A stretch of DNA of 64,000 bases, taken from the NCBI RefSeq assembly GCF_900114585.1, contig NZ_FOTL01000001.1:62001-126000 (forward strand), in the 5' to 3' direction. Both the position numbers and the translations under genes were made by a program. This stretch comes from Methanobrevibacter olleyae. Its GTDB lineage: Archaea > Methanobacteriota > Methanobacteria > Methanobacteriales > Methanobacteriaceae. The notes under the pieces were generated by a model that did not search any database, was not told the origin of the DNA, and was given only the letters and a program-made list of their open reading frames with translations. Below are positions 8,710 through 17,984 of the stretch, in pieces; within the stretch, counting starts at the first letter, position 1; each line of letters starts with the position of its first letter.

Positions 8710-10041
8710 TTAGATGTCACCTTTTATATCAGCAGCTGCTAAAGCAACATATTTGAGTGGTTCTCTGAATTCATCAATCTCACTGTAAATCTCTTTAATT
8801 AATCCAGAAGTAGCTTCTGGAGAGAAGAGTTGGGTACCAGCATCTAATGCCATACCTGCAGCTACACAAGGAATAGTAAATCCTTTACTGTGTCTGGTTA
8901 CTACGTGGTTACCGTTGAATAAACCAGGACCTCCTCCACCATAGATAGAGTGAGAGAAGAAAGAGAATCCAACAGCTACACCTTCTGCTCTACCAAAGTC
9001 AATACCTGGTAAACCAGTAGCGAATTCAATGTTGTCATTGAAGTAAAGAATAGTAGATGGAATACCTTGAGCAGCTCTTGCTGCACCTACGTTAACCATT
9101 ACAGCAGCAGTACAACCAGCAGCAGCATATGCATTCCATTTAGCTGTGTCATTAGTTGCATACATGTTGAAATCGGTTAATTCTTTTTCGACAGCAATTA
9201 CATCATCTGCTTCAGCTTTAGCAATGGTATCTTGTACAATAGAACCTACAGTTCCATCTTTTGCATTGTCTTGTACTAAACCTAATACCATGTTGTCTGC
9301 ATTTAATCCTTGATAAGCTAAACCTAATAAGTGCATTCTTTCGAAAGCACCTACTGCATCACCCATTTCAAACATAGCAGTTTGTTCGAAAATACTTGCA
9401 AGTGCAGTAGCTTGTAAAGTATTTTTCAAAGTAGCAGCAACGAAGTCGTTTGCTTTAATGTTTCTTAAAGAGTAACCAGGACCTTCTAATTTTTGTGGAA
9501 TGTCTAACATGGTTTTTATGTTAGATCCCATATATTCTACAGATTGTGGGTATCTTCCTAATATTGCAGCTTTAACCATATTTGCATCGTACATATCTAC
9601 ATCAAACTCGTTAATAATAGCTTGAGTTAATGCAGTAGCAGTAGCTAAAGTAGCAACAGAATATTCTGCTGAAGAATCTAATCTGATAGTTGGAATTTGA
9701 ACTAAAATTCTTTTTCCACCAGAAAGTACTTGAGATACAGTGTCATCGCCTTCATTTACTTGAAGCATTTCTTTTACAGAAGCAGCAATAGAATCTGCTT
9801 GACCAACAACATCAAGATCTATTTCTCTTCCTAAGATTTTAGATTTTGCTCCACCAACGGAAGCAGTTTTTAAAGATTTCTCGATACCTTCTAAGTTTAC
9901 AGCTACAGTTCTTTTTACACCGCTAATAATATCTTTAATAGCAGGATTACGTAACGGACTTAGAGCCTCGATTGGTACATCAGCTTCCACTAATGAACCT
10001 CTATCGTCGTATAAATCGACTTTATCATCAAACTTTGCCAA
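8710..10041 (-). CDS. mcrB: Methyl-coenzyme M reductase beta subunit
   Basis: McrB (443 aa), beta subunit of methyl-CoM reductase, is the first gene of mcrBDCGA. The N-terminus [19 protein letters not shown] and the C-terminal [28 protein letters not shown] are hallmark sequences; the Tyr in SIYGGGG lines the active site. The start codon is TTG (10039-10041), six bases after a strong GGAGGG. No in-frame ATG nearby gives the conserved N-terminus. The use of TTG for one of the most highly expressed genes is unusual. Confidence 0.97.
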   Translation of the reverse strand: MAKFDDKVDLYDDRGSLVEADVPIEALSPLRNPAIKDIISGVKRTVAVNLEGIEKSLKTASVGGAKSKILGREIDLDVVGQADSIAASVKEMLQVNEGDDTVSQVLSGGKRILVQIPTIRLDSSAEYSVATLATATALTQAIINEFDVDMYDANMVKAAILGRYPQSVEYMGSNIKTMLDIPQKLEGPGYSLRNIKANDFVAATLKNTLQATALASIFEQTAMFEMGDAVGAFERMHLLGLAYQGLNADNMVLGLVQDNAKDGTVGSIVQDTIAKAEADDVIAVEKELTDFNMYATNDTAKWNAYAAAGCTAAVMVNVGAARAAQGIPSTILYFNDNIEFATGLPGIDFGRAEGVAVGFSFFSHSIYGGGGPGLFNGNHVVTRHSKGFTIPCVAAGMALDAGTQLFSPEATSGLIKEIYSEIDEFREPLKYVALAAADIKGDI

Positions 10042-10119
10042 TTTTTTCCCTCCTAATTAATAGAGTTTAATATACCACCCAATAAAAACTTTTTTAGTAA
10101 TTATTGAGTAAGCTATCAA

Positions 10120-10190
10120 GCAAAATTTTTTGCAATAGCCAGCTATTTGGTATACGAATATATTTTTATTTAAAATATAATATAAACATT
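10120..10190 (-). promoter_or_regulatory. mcr operon promoter and leader inverted repeats
   Basis: On the minus strand a TATA-like box (TTTATATTATAT, about 10175-10186) lies ~135 bases before mcrB. The predicted start near 10157 is followed at once by two adjacent inverted repeats: AATAGC-CA-GCTATT (10134-10147) and GCAAAA-TT-TTTTGC (10120-10133). They could be operator sites or a double hairpin at the 5' end of the mcr transcript. Confidence 0.5.
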
Positions 10191-10651
10191 CGTTTAAGGA
10201 TTAAATAGAAACATTTATAAGTAATAAAATATTTTAATTTATTTATTATATAATATCTAAAAAGTAATACTTTTTTAAATTGATTAAACTAAATTAAACT
10301 AAAAAGATAAATAAAATATTGCCTAATTTAAAAAAATAAATAGAAATAAGTTTATCATTATCAAATAGCCAATAATTGATTGTTTAAAATCAAAATAAAG
10401 AAAAAAACAAAAAACCATAAAAATTTTAAATATTACTAAATTTAAAAAAAATTAATACTTTTAGTATTTAAAAAAACAGTTAATTTTTTTTTAAAAAAAT
10501 AAAAATTATGCAAATTAAACAAAAGTTTTCATAAAAAGTTTAAAAAAATAGAATAATAAAATTAGATAATTTTGAAAAATTAAAATTAAAAAAATAAAGA
10601 TAATTAAAAAATTAAAAAAAGTAAATATAATTGAAAAATTAAAAAAATAAA
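10191..10651. other. AT-rich gap upstream of the mcr promoter
   Basis: About 460 bases of A/T-run sequence between the mcr promoter and the end of the Mmp10 gene. I see no open frame with coding character, no RNA gene and no clear inverted repeat. It probably holds upstream promoter elements for mcr and the 3' end of the Mmp10 transcript. Confidence 0.4.
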
Positions 10652-11905
10652 TTAAAAAGCTTTTTTCATTCCAAAGAAGTTTATAGCATGTATAAGATCT
10701 ATAAATGATTCAAGTTCAGATTCAATAACATCTTCTTCACTCATACCACTACTTAATTCACCATCAACACTTAAAGTATCAGGACCATAAGCTATAAAGC
10801 GACTTACACCATCTTCACTCAAGATTCTTTCAGCATCCAATTGATGAATAAAAGCTCTTCCTGGAAGAATAACAGTTTCTTTAACATCCTCTAAATCTAA
10901 AACTTCTAAGTCTTGCTTTGTCATTAAACATGCAATATCTTTCTTTGTTGGGAGAACATTAACATTATCTGGAGCAATTTTATTGAAAATCTTTTTTAAG
11001 AAAGGAGCTGCAATTTTAGAAGTTAAAATTGTTGCCTCACCAGTAACTTGAGGTAAAATCCCTAAAAATTCTTCATATTCATCTTTTGCTAATATAAACG
11101 GTGCCCCAATAGTCGGATCTGATAAAGGTGTACCTGTAACTCTAAGATTATATTCAGAATTAATTTCTTTAACAAGTTCCTCAAATTCAAGTGGTTCATG
11201 AGGAATAATTCCCTCAACAACAGGTTCATTACCTAAAATCAATCCTTGATCATAGCTATTTGCAAAACGCATCATCATTAAAGCTTTTGCACCCCACTCT
11301 TCTAATTTTTCACAGGTATTTTGTAAAGCTGCACCGTCATTGACCCCTGGAATAATTACTGCTGCAGCATGTAAATCTGCACCTTCTGCAAAAAGTTGGG
11401 CGGCTTTAAGAGATTCTTCAGGACTTGGATCTAGCATCCATTCTTTTCTAAGCTTTGCATCTGCTGCAAAAATAGTATAAGTAACCTCATCTACTCCCTG
11501 ATTTAAAAATTGGGTAGCTATATCTCCATCATCAATTCCTTTTCCACTTGTATAACCTAAGTGAATTGGTAATTGCCATTGATATAAATTAGAAATCAAT
11601 TCTTCAAGGTAAGGGTAACAACTAACATCCCCTCCACCACTGATGTTAACTTTAAGCTTGGCATCTCTTATAGGGTTCATCATCAGGGTCATTTGAACTT
11701 CATTTAAAACAGCAAATGGTTGTTGGAATTCCTTTCCTGACTCTTGAACTCCTTCTAAACATCTTTGGCATCCAACATTATTAGGTGGGCAATGCTGACA
11801 TCCAAGAGCTTCTGTTAAAGGTTTTACTTTTCTAAAGTAGCAAAACTTACAAAAACCTCTACAATCTTTTCCAGGAGTTCCACCAAGGTCTGCTATAACT
11901 TGCAT
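10652..11905 (-). CDS. mmp10: Methanogenesis marker protein 10: radical SAM McrA arginine methyltransferase
   Basis: Mmp10 is the B12-dependent radical SAM enzyme that puts a methyl group on carbon 5 of an active-site arginine of McrA (established for the family). The 417-aa protein has a radical SAM CX3CX2C motif at Cys15, Cys19 and Cys22, followed at once by a second cysteine cluster (CQHCPPNNVGCQRC) that is typical of this family. ISGGGDVSCYPYLEEL lies in the SAM domain. It is encoded on the same strand just upstream of the mcr operon that contains its target. The 5' end lies within a short tandem duplication. Confidence 0.92.
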   Translation of the reverse strand: MQVIADLGGTPGKDCRGFCKFCYFRKVKPLTEALGCQHCPPNNVGCQRCLEGVQESGKEFQQPFAVLNEVQMTLMMNPIRDAKLKVNISGGGDVSCYPYLEELISNLYQWQLPIHLGYTSGKGIDDGDIATQFLNQGVDEVTYTIFAADAKLRKEWMLDPSPEESLKAAQLFAEGADLHAAAVIIPGVNDGAALQNTCEKLEEWGAKALMMMRFANSYDQGLILGNEPVVEGIIPHEPLEFEELVKEINSEYNLRVTGTPLSDPTIGAPFILAKDEYEEFLGILPQVTGEATILTSKIAAPFLKKIFNKIAPDNVNVLPTKKDIACLMTKQDLEVLDLEDVKETVILPGRAFIHQLDAERILSEDGVSRFIAYGPDTLSVDGELSSGMSEEDVIESELESFIDLIHAINFFGMKKAF

Positions 11906-11988
11906 TCTTACACTTCACAACACTTAGATACTTTAAAGTTTACAATAACCTGCATTTACACTTCACAACATAGATAGTTTAAAGTTTA
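11892..11988. repeat. Tandem duplication covering the mmp10 start
   Basis: About 48 bases including the mmp10 start codon and its leader (first copy about 11892-11941) are repeated with minor changes just upstream (about 11942-11988). The second copy creates another ATG at 11955 that opens a 15-codon frame beginning MQVI, like Mmp10 itself. Confidence 0.7.
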
Positions 11989-12138
11989 CAATAAAAAAAT
12001 TACTCAATTAAAGCAATTGATATAACTTAAACAAAAGCTTAAACAAAGCATATTATATATAGTGACTTTTATAACATGAAAAAATGAAATAAAATTGAAA
12101 AAATTTTAAAAATAATATGATTAAAAAAATAAAATCTA

Positions 12139-12169
12139 GACTAATGAAATTAATATTATTAAATTAGTC
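12139..12169 (-). terminator. Hairpin terminator of the marker-7 gene
   Basis: GACTAAT (12163-12169 read on the minus strand) pairs with ATTAGTC (12139-12145). The first arm overlaps the stop codon of the marker-7 gene. A T-rich tract follows on the minus strand (TTTTATTTTTTT), as in an intrinsic-type terminator. Confidence 0.5.
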
Positions 12170-13078
12170 AACTAATGAACTTTCAGTTAAAAGTTCTACA
12201 AGAATATAATCATAAAAATGAGATTTTTTAATATCTGCGATTTCTTTTAATTTTTGCTCTCCAATCATTACATTTTCAATTTCTTCATGATATTTATCAT
12301 AATCTAATTTTACTCTTAAACCACTAAGTTGGCTTGTTACAGGAGTTGGAGAAATGACTTCTTTAATAGCTGGAACTTGACTTTCAATTTCATTTTTAAC
12401 TAAAATTGAAGGTGCAATTGGAGGATCTTGAGCAAGCTCTTTTTTACGTTTTTCTAAAAGATCTTCAACAGTTTCAACTAATTTTTTCAATGCCCTTATA
12501 TTTTCTCCTCTTTTTAATCTACGAGGGATTCTACCTAATCCTGAAACATAAGCATCTACACCAGGCAATTCTTCTAAATCAATTTCAGGAGCTCCAGTAA
12601 CAATTACTGGAATATCAATATCATTATAAAGATAAGCTTTATCAACGATACATTGTTTAAAACTACCTAATGCAAAAATAGCTATATCATGTTCTTCGAT
12701 TAAGTATTTTTCTTCTTGAGAAATACCCGCAGTTCCTTTACCATGACCACGAGCTAAACCAACCATATTATCTTTTGCACCATAACGTCTAAGGTATTCA
12801 GAAATATCACAAGCTGCATGAGGAAGGTGATGTCTTGCAAGAGTTGGTGAAACAATAGCTATTTCAGAACCTGCCATAGGTGCAATAGAAATTTCACCTA
12901 AAAGTTCTTTAGCTTTAGCCTTAATAATATCTACATCATCAATAGGAATTGCCATATTTAAAACAAGTTCCATTTGCAATATATTGGATTGAAGAACAAA
13001 ACCTCCTAAGTCTTCAATCAGCTCTCTCATTTCCTCACTTTTGTGAATTCCACCAGTGTAGGTTAATGTTTCATACAT
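12164..13078 (-). CDS. Methanogenesis marker protein 7
   Basis: A 304-aa soluble protein that I recognise as the methanogen-specific marker 7 family, which is found almost only in organisms with methyl-CoM reductase; its function is not firmly established. Segments such as [46 protein letters not shown] and [21 protein letters not shown] are distinctive. No classical catalytic motif or membrane segment is seen. It lies upstream of mmp10 and mcr on the same strand, consistent with a role in making or activating the reductase, which is inference. The start codon is ATG with GGTG upstream. Confidence 0.8.
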   Translation of the reverse strand: MYETLTYTGGIHKSEEMRELIEDLGGFVLQSNILQMELVLNMAIPIDDVDIIKAKAKELLGEISIAPMAGSEIAIVSPTLARHHLPHAACDISEYLRRYGAKDNMVGLARGHGKGTAGISQEEKYLIEEHDIAIFALGSFKQCIVDKAYLYNDIDIPVIVTGAPEIDLEELPGVDAYVSGLGRIPRRLKRGENIRALKKLVETVEDLLEKRKKELAQDPPIAPSILVKNEIESQVPAIKEVISPTPVTSQLSGLRVKLDYDKYHEEIENVMIGEQKLKEIADIKKSHFYDYILVELLTESSLVD

Positions 13079-13418
13079 AATTGCATCACCTTAAAAATCA
13101 TATAATAATCAATCTATTTTATTTATTAGTTAAATTCATTCTATTTTAAATAATTAAAATCTAAAAAATTACGATTTTAAAATATCTTGATTTAATATAT
13201 TTTCTTATTCTATTATATAATTTATTATTTTTACCATGAAAAATTTTATATCCTACAAATAAAAATAAAATCATATAAAATAAATTTTTTAAAAAAAATG
13301 GAGTTTAAAAATAAAAACTTATTATTAATTTATAAATAAGCTAATTAAAAATAAACTTAAGCTATAAAATTTTACAGTTTCTAAAAAATAACTACTATTT
13401 TTAACAATAGGTGACATT
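13079..13418. other. AT-rich divergent intergenic region
   Basis: A 340-bp gap between the minus-strand marker-7 gene and a plus-strand small gene. It must hold promoters in both directions. A TATA-like ATTTATAAATAAG lies at about 13326-13338 for the plus strand. Nothing else can be supported. Confidence 0.35.
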
Positions 13419-13787
13419 ATGGTTGAATTAGATAGGGATGAATTATACAAAGAATTAGAAGAGATGGAAAATGATTTAAGACTTTATCCAATTGAAGAAG
13501 GATTAGAAGATGATATAATTGATTTTATTAATGAAAAAGAATTAAATGAGAATGAAAAATGGGATTTGAATAATAGGCTTGAAGATTTCTTCTATGGTGC
13601 TAAACTTAAATGCAGAAAACCTACTTATTTCTTTACAGATGGATTTGAGTTTTATGTTACTGAAATTTATATAGACTTTAGAATTTTAGAACATATTAAA
13701 AAATCATTTCCTAAATTTAATCAATTATCAATCTCATCTGAAATAGAAGCAGGGTTTTCAACTTTATCTGTTAAATTAACATTATAA
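13419..13787 (+). CDS. Hypothetical protein, acidic, 122 aa
   Basis: I do not recognise this protein. It is 122 aa with a strongly acidic helical N-terminal half (about residues 1-55, LDRDELYKELEEMENDLRL...) and a C-terminal half of probable beta strands containing KPTYFFTDGFEFYVTEIYIDF. No cysteine motif, signal peptide or membrane segment is seen. GGTGA is placed correctly before the ATG. It stands alone on the plus strand between two minus-strand gene groups. Codon use resembles the neighbours, so it is likely a real lineage-specific gene. Confidence 0.7.
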   Translation: MVELDRDELYKELEEMENDLRLYPIEEGLEDDIIDFINEKELNENEKWDLNNRLEDFFYGAKLKCRKPTYFFTDGFEFYVTEIYIDFRILEHIKKSFPKFNQLSISSEIEAGFSTLSVKLTL

Positions 13788-13847
13788 AAAAAATCTTTCA
13801 GAACCCCCATTATCTATTAATTGTTTTTTAATTAAAACTTATAATAA

Positions 13848-14646
13848 TCACTTAAAATAAACATCTATCTTTTTATGAGGAACTGTTCTTCTATATCTTA
13901 CCCTTGGATAACCTATTACAAAAGCAGAATACATGTGTTTATCTGAATCTATTTCTGGGAAAAATTCCATTAATTTGTCATGATTTATTTCATCTGCTTT
14001 AAGAGTGAATAAAGAATAAAACCCTCCAAGACCCATGGTATAAGCTAATAACTCTAGCCTTGTATTTGCAATTAATGCATTAGCTTGACTTTTAGAAAAT
14101 GATAAAATCATTTGATGGCCTTCCCAAAGAAGTGGGTGCTTTTTATTATCACATTTCCCTCTAAGATATTCTCCAAATTGTTTTATCCTAAAGAACTTAT
14201 CTTCTTCAGCACTGATTATATCATAAACTAAATGCATAAAATCATCTAATTTTTCATCAAGTACAACAAATTCAACATCTTGAGCATTTTGAGCACTTGG
14301 GCTGTAATAGGCAGCTTCAAATAACTTACCAAAGGTTTTTTTATCTATTTTTTTCTTTTTAAACCAACGAATGCTTCTACGTTGTTTTAAAAACTGTAAA
14401 AAATCCTCAGAGTTTACTGGAATTTCACAAGGATCATAATCTTCAACAGGATTAGATTGATCTTTAAATACATTAAGGGAAATACTTTCAGTTGGACAAA
14501 TAGCTAAACAATGCCCACAATCAAAACAATCCCCCATTATCTACTTCCACCGCCTTTTTATCAATTACTTGAATATTATCTCTAATACAAACCATTTCAC
14601 ATAGTTTACAAGCAATACAAGTTTCATTATTAATTTTTAATTTCAT
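13848..14646 (-). pseudogene. Ferredoxin-nitroreductase fusion gene with a one-base frameshift
   Basis: The intact part (from the internal ATG at 14537) has a second 4Fe-4S motif, CFDCGHCLAICP, and then an FMN nitroreductase domain opening LKQRRSIRWFKKKKIDK and containing AAYYSPSAQNAQD. Reading upstream on the minus strand, ATG at 14646 opens a frame with the first cluster motif (CIACKLCEMVC) that runs directly into the same protein, but an extra G in a G5 run (14531-14535) shifts the frame to a TGA at 14521-14523. Removing one base gives a continuous 265-aa protein with two ferredoxin clusters fused to nitroreductase, a common archaeal and clostridial architecture. Sequencing error, real mutation and slippage cannot be told apart here. 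Confidence 0.8.
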
Positions 14647-14762
14647 TAAATCACTTAATTAATAATTTTAAAATAAGCACATATAAATAAAATAAAATAA
14701 AAAAAAGTAGAAAAAACATTAAAAAATCATTTTACTATAAATAAATTAAAATTTATAGATAA

Positions 14763-15302
14763 TTATAATAATCCTTCAATTCTTGCTTTAACATCATTTA
14801 AGCTTTCAGTTGGTTCGAATCTTTCTACAACATTACCCTCACGGTCAACTAAAAATTTAGTGAAATTCCATTTAATATCATTGTTGTCTTTATAATGTTT
14901 ATCCATCATTTTAACAACCATTTTTAATTTTCTAGCACCATCACCTGTAATATCTACAAAGGGTTGCTTTTCTTTAAGGAAAGTATATAAAGGATCTTCA
15001 TTTTCACCATTTACATCAATTTTTTCAAATATTGGATACTGTACTAAGAAAGTTGCCCTACAAGTTTCTGCAATTTCTTCTCCAGTTCCAGGAGCTTGCT
15101 TACCAAACTGATTACATGGAAAATCTAAAATAGTGAATCCATCATCTTTAAATTTATTATAAATTTCAGTTAATTCATTATATTGTGGAGTAAAACCACA
15201 TTTAGTAGCTGAATTAACAATTAATAAAACTTGTCCTTCATATTCTTTAAGAGATACCATATTTCCATTAATGTCTTTAACTTCAAAATCATAAATTGAC
15301 AT
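14763..15302 (-). CDS. Glutathione peroxidase-family thiol peroxidase
   Basis: A 179-aa thioredoxin-fold peroxidase that reduces hydrogen or lipid peroxides. The catalytic motif NSATKCGFTPQY has cysteine (residue 35) instead of selenocysteine. The conserved Gln of FPCNQFGKQAPG and Trp of IKWNFTKFLVDREG complete the active site. The frame extends 8 codons further, but GGTGA sits just before the ATG at 15302 and MSIYDFEVKDINGN is the usual start. Glutathione is not expected in this lineage, so thioredoxin is the probable reductant (inference). The family is mainly bacterial and eukaryotic, so acquisition by transfer is likely. Confidence 0.92.
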   Translation of the reverse strand: MSIYDFEVKDINGNMVSLKEYEGQVLLIVNSATKCGFTPQYNELTEIYNKFKDDGFTILDFPCNQFGKQAPGTGEEIAETCRATFLVQYPIFEKIDVNGENEDPLYTFLKEKQPFVDITGDGARKLKMVVKMMDKHYKDNNDIKWNFTKFLVDREGNVVERFEPTESLNDVKARIEGLL

Positions 15303-15457
15303 GTTTTCACCTTTAATTTTTATCAATTAAAATCTGTAATAAATCTTTAATAAATCTGTAAAAATTATATTAAATAAAAATCTGCAAATATAAATAAGTT
15401 ATTAAAAAATAAACCAAAAAATAATTTAATTAACCAAATAAGAACAATTAATCAAAT

Positions 15458-15916
15458 CTATTCTATAAATGAAGCTAAATCTTCTTTAAATTCATCATGT
15501 TTAACTTGTTTTGCAGTAAGTGCTAATGTTTTTAAAGGAGCTTTACCAACACATTTTTCTAATTGTGCAAATGCGCCTTCGAATCCACTTCCACCTGCAG
15601 TTACAAAGAACTTTACATTATTAAATTTACCTTCATTTTGTTTAATATAGGAAATCATAGGGTTAGCAGCTTTTCCAACCCAAACTGGAACGCCTAAATA
15701 AACTAAATCATAATCTGCAGGATTATAATTTAATGGTTCTAAATCAATAATCTTTTCTGAAATAGCGTCTTTTCCACCACGAGCAAAGCCTATTTTACCT
15801 CCATATTTTACTTTTGAAACTATCTCTTCAACATTCGCACCCGTTTCATTTGCAATAGCTTCTGCTAATTTTTTTGTAACATCTGTTCTTGAGTAATAAG
15901 CAACTAAAATATTCAC
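15458..15916 (-). CDS. Flavodoxin
   Basis: A 152-aa flavodoxin-like FMN electron carrier. It opens with MNILVAYYSRTDVTKKLAEAI, the phosphate-binding loop of a flavodoxin (Y-S-R-T-x-x-T). VYLGVPVWVGKAANPMISYI and FFVTAGGSGFEGA match the flavin-binding loops. The length fits a single-domain short-chain flavodoxin. It lies among other redox genes on the same strand, which suggests but does not prove a shared role in oxygen or redox stress. Confidence 0.85.
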   Translation of the reverse strand: MNILVAYYSRTDVTKKLAEAIANETGANVEEIVSKVKYGGKIGFARGGKDAISEKIIDLEPLNYNPADYDLVYLGVPVWVGKAANPMISYIKQNEGKFNNVKFFVTAGGSGFEGAFAQLEKCVGKAPLKTLALTAKQVKHDEFKEDLASFIE

Positions 15917-16143
15917 AATATCACCAATTTAAAAAACTATTTTCTAAATCTAAACTACATTATTTTCTAAATTTAAACTACAATTAAATTTTAAAAATAA
16001 ATTATTATATGAATTATTTTAATCTAAATGAATATTAATAATTTTCTTTACTTAATCAACTTAACACTCTAATTAAGCTAATAATTTTTTAACTTAAAAC
16101 TAAGTTAGTTAATTAATAAAAATTTAAAATAAACAGCTATTAG

Positions 16144-17274
16144 TTAATTAATCAATTTATTCTTTAAAGACTTTTGATACTTATCTAATAATATCTCAAA
16201 ATTGCCAAAAGTAATAATTAATGCACCAATTAAAAATCCATATAAACTACCAATAAATCCTAAAATAACGAAAGAACCTATTAAAGTAACTAAAACCATT
16301 GAAAAAATGTTTTTTCTAGTTAATTTTATACCTTCATAATAATACTCTTTATTAGCCATAATTGATAGATAGAATACAATTAATGAAATAATCAACATTA
16401 AACTTGGTATCCAATAATTAATTTCGCCACTATGAATCAACTCAAAAGCAACAGTAACCAAATTAATACTTATTACAATAAAATAATGACTAAACATTAA
16501 TCTTAAACTTCTTTCTTCTCTATGATGATTAACTAAATCATGTATTTGAACTACATAAGATCCAAACATAGTTATAATTATCAAAAATACTAATATTGGA
16601 ACCAAATCAAAACTACGTACTTCAAAAAAGTGAGTCATTCCTACAATAGCTTCTCCAAATGTAATAATAGTTAATAATTCAAAACGTTCTGCTAAATGAG
16701 GGAAGCTGATAATAGATTTATCAAAGTTACCCCTAATAAAAAATGGTAAAAATGCTCCTGTTAAAATTGCAAGTACATTTAACCAAATAACAAAATCCAT
16801 ATATCCAAATATAATTGCTAAAGAGGATATTAAATAAATAATACATACAACAAGTAAAATTTTAATTGAGTTGCCTGAAGCTCCATTAAATGATTTCTCT
16901 TTATTAGCATGAACTGAATATAAAAATACAACTGTAAATAACATTATTAGCATTGAAATATTAAACGCAACCGCTAAATAATTATTCCAAGTTGCAGAAA
17001 TAGTATTTGCCATATAAATTACTGCAATCATATTTATAATTGCAACTATATATTCATACCACTTCCACTGGCCATAACGATTTACATAGTTAGTAAAGTA
17101 TAACCATGCTTGTAAAATTACAAATGAAGTGATAATGTAGTTAAATAGACTAAATGGAGGAATTTCACCATTAACTGGTATATTTATAATGGATGTTAAT
17201 CTTGAAATTGCATATACAAATATTAAATCATAAAATAATTCAATTAATGCTACTTGTTTTTCTTTAACTGGCAA
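16144..17274 (-). CDS. LtrA family membrane protein (low temperature requirement protein A)
   Basis: A 376-aa polytopic membrane protein. The N-terminal signature KQVALIELFYDLIFVYAISRL and the later HLAERFELLTIITFGEAIVGM are hallmarks of the LtrA family. About ten to twelve hydrophobic helices fill the length. The molecular function of LtrA proteins is not established. The family is mostly bacterial and patchy in archaea, so lateral transfer is plausible. It is transcribed alone, with AT-rich gaps on both sides. Confidence 0.88.
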   Translation of the reverse strand: MPVKEKQVALIELFYDLIFVYAISRLTSIINIPVNGEIPPFSLFNYIITSFVILQAWLYFTNYVNRYGQWKWYEYIVAIINMIAVIYMANTISATWNNYLAVAFNISMLIMLFTVVFLYSVHANKEKSFNGASGNSIKILLVVCIIYLISSLAIIFGYMDFVIWLNVLAILTGAFLPFFIRGNFDKSIISFPHLAERFELLTIITFGEAIVGMTHFFEVRSFDLVPILVFLIIITMFGSYVVQIHDLVNHHREERSLRLMFSHYFIVISINLVTVAFELIHSGEINYWIPSLMLIISLIVFYLSIMANKEYYYEGIKLTRKNIFSMVLVTLIGSFVILGFIGSLYGFLIGALIITFGNFEILLDKYQKSLKNKLIN

Positions 17275-17432
17275 ATTATCACTTAAATTTTTTTATTTAA
17301 AAACTATTGTTATTTAAAAACTATTGTTAATACTTTTTTAATTTTTAATATATAAAAAATTAATTATATAAAGTATAAAAATTAAAGAATAAATTAGTTA
17401 TACATTAATAACAATTTAAAAGAGGTTTAAAA

Positions 17433-17783
17433 ATGTTATTTATATATTATCCAAGATGTAGTACATGTAGAAAAGCAAAAAAATGGTTAGATGAAAATGG
17501 ATTTGAATATAAAAAGCAAGATATCGTTGAAGACAATCCAAATTATAACCAATTAAAAGCATTATATGAGAAAAGTGGATTACCATTAAAAAGGTTCTTC
17601 AATACTAGCGGTAAAATCTATAGAGAAATGGAATTAAAAGACAAATTAGCTGAAATGAATGAAGAAGAACAATTGAATCTTTTAGCTACTGACGGTATGC
17701 TTGTAAAACGTCCAATAATAGAGACTGAATCTATAGTGCTTACTGGATTTAGGCAAAAAGAGTGGGAAGAGAAATTAAAATAA
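17433..17783 (+). CDS. ArsC/Spx-family thioredoxin-fold protein
   Basis: A 116-aa protein of the ArsC/Spx/YffB group. It has a CXXC motif (PRCSTCRKAKKWL, Cys9 and Cys12), the family signature LPLKRFFNTSGKIYREM, and LLATDGMLVKRPIIE with the conserved Arg-Pro before the cis-proline region. Arsenate reductases have a single N-terminal Cys; the CXXC form is seen in Spx-like and some reductase-like members. No ars operon genes are nearby, so a general thiol-redox role is as likely as arsenate reduction. AGAGG precedes the ATG. Confidence 0.8.
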   Translation: MLFIYYPRCSTCRKAKKWLDENGFEYKKQDIVEDNPNYNQLKALYEKSGLPLKRFFNTSGKIYREMELKDKLAEMNEEEQLNLLATDGMLVKRPIIETESIVLTGFRQKEWEEKLK

Positions 17784-17786
17784 TAT

Positions 17787-17914
17787 TCCCCCATATTTAT
17801 TTTTAACTAAAACAATAGTTCTTCCTATTTATTTTTAACTAAAACAATAGTTCTTCCTATTTATTTTTAACTAAAACAATAGTTCTTCCTATTTATTTTT
17901 AACTAAAACAATAC
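17787..17914. repeat. 32-bp tandem repeat, four copies
   Basis: A unit ending TATTTATTTTTAACTAAAAC is present four times in a row between the convergent ArsC-like and aminotransferase genes. The unit starts fall near 17787, 17819, 17851 and 17883. The copies are almost identical; the first and last differ at the edges. There are no spacers, so it is a tandem duplication and not a CRISPR array. Confidence 0.9.
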
Positions 17915-17984
17915 TTCACCATATTATTTTTATTAACTAAATTCATTTTTATTTAAATCTGATTCATTAATTAATAAATAGGAA

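Noticed and set aside
5112-10041. Mrt (isoenzyme II) operon
   Set aside because: The gene order mcrBDCGA includes mcrC, which mrt operons lack, and the operon sits next to mtr as mcr does in related genomes.
17787-17914. CRISPR array
   Set aside because: The four 32-bp units are contiguous without unique spacers, and there are no cas genes.
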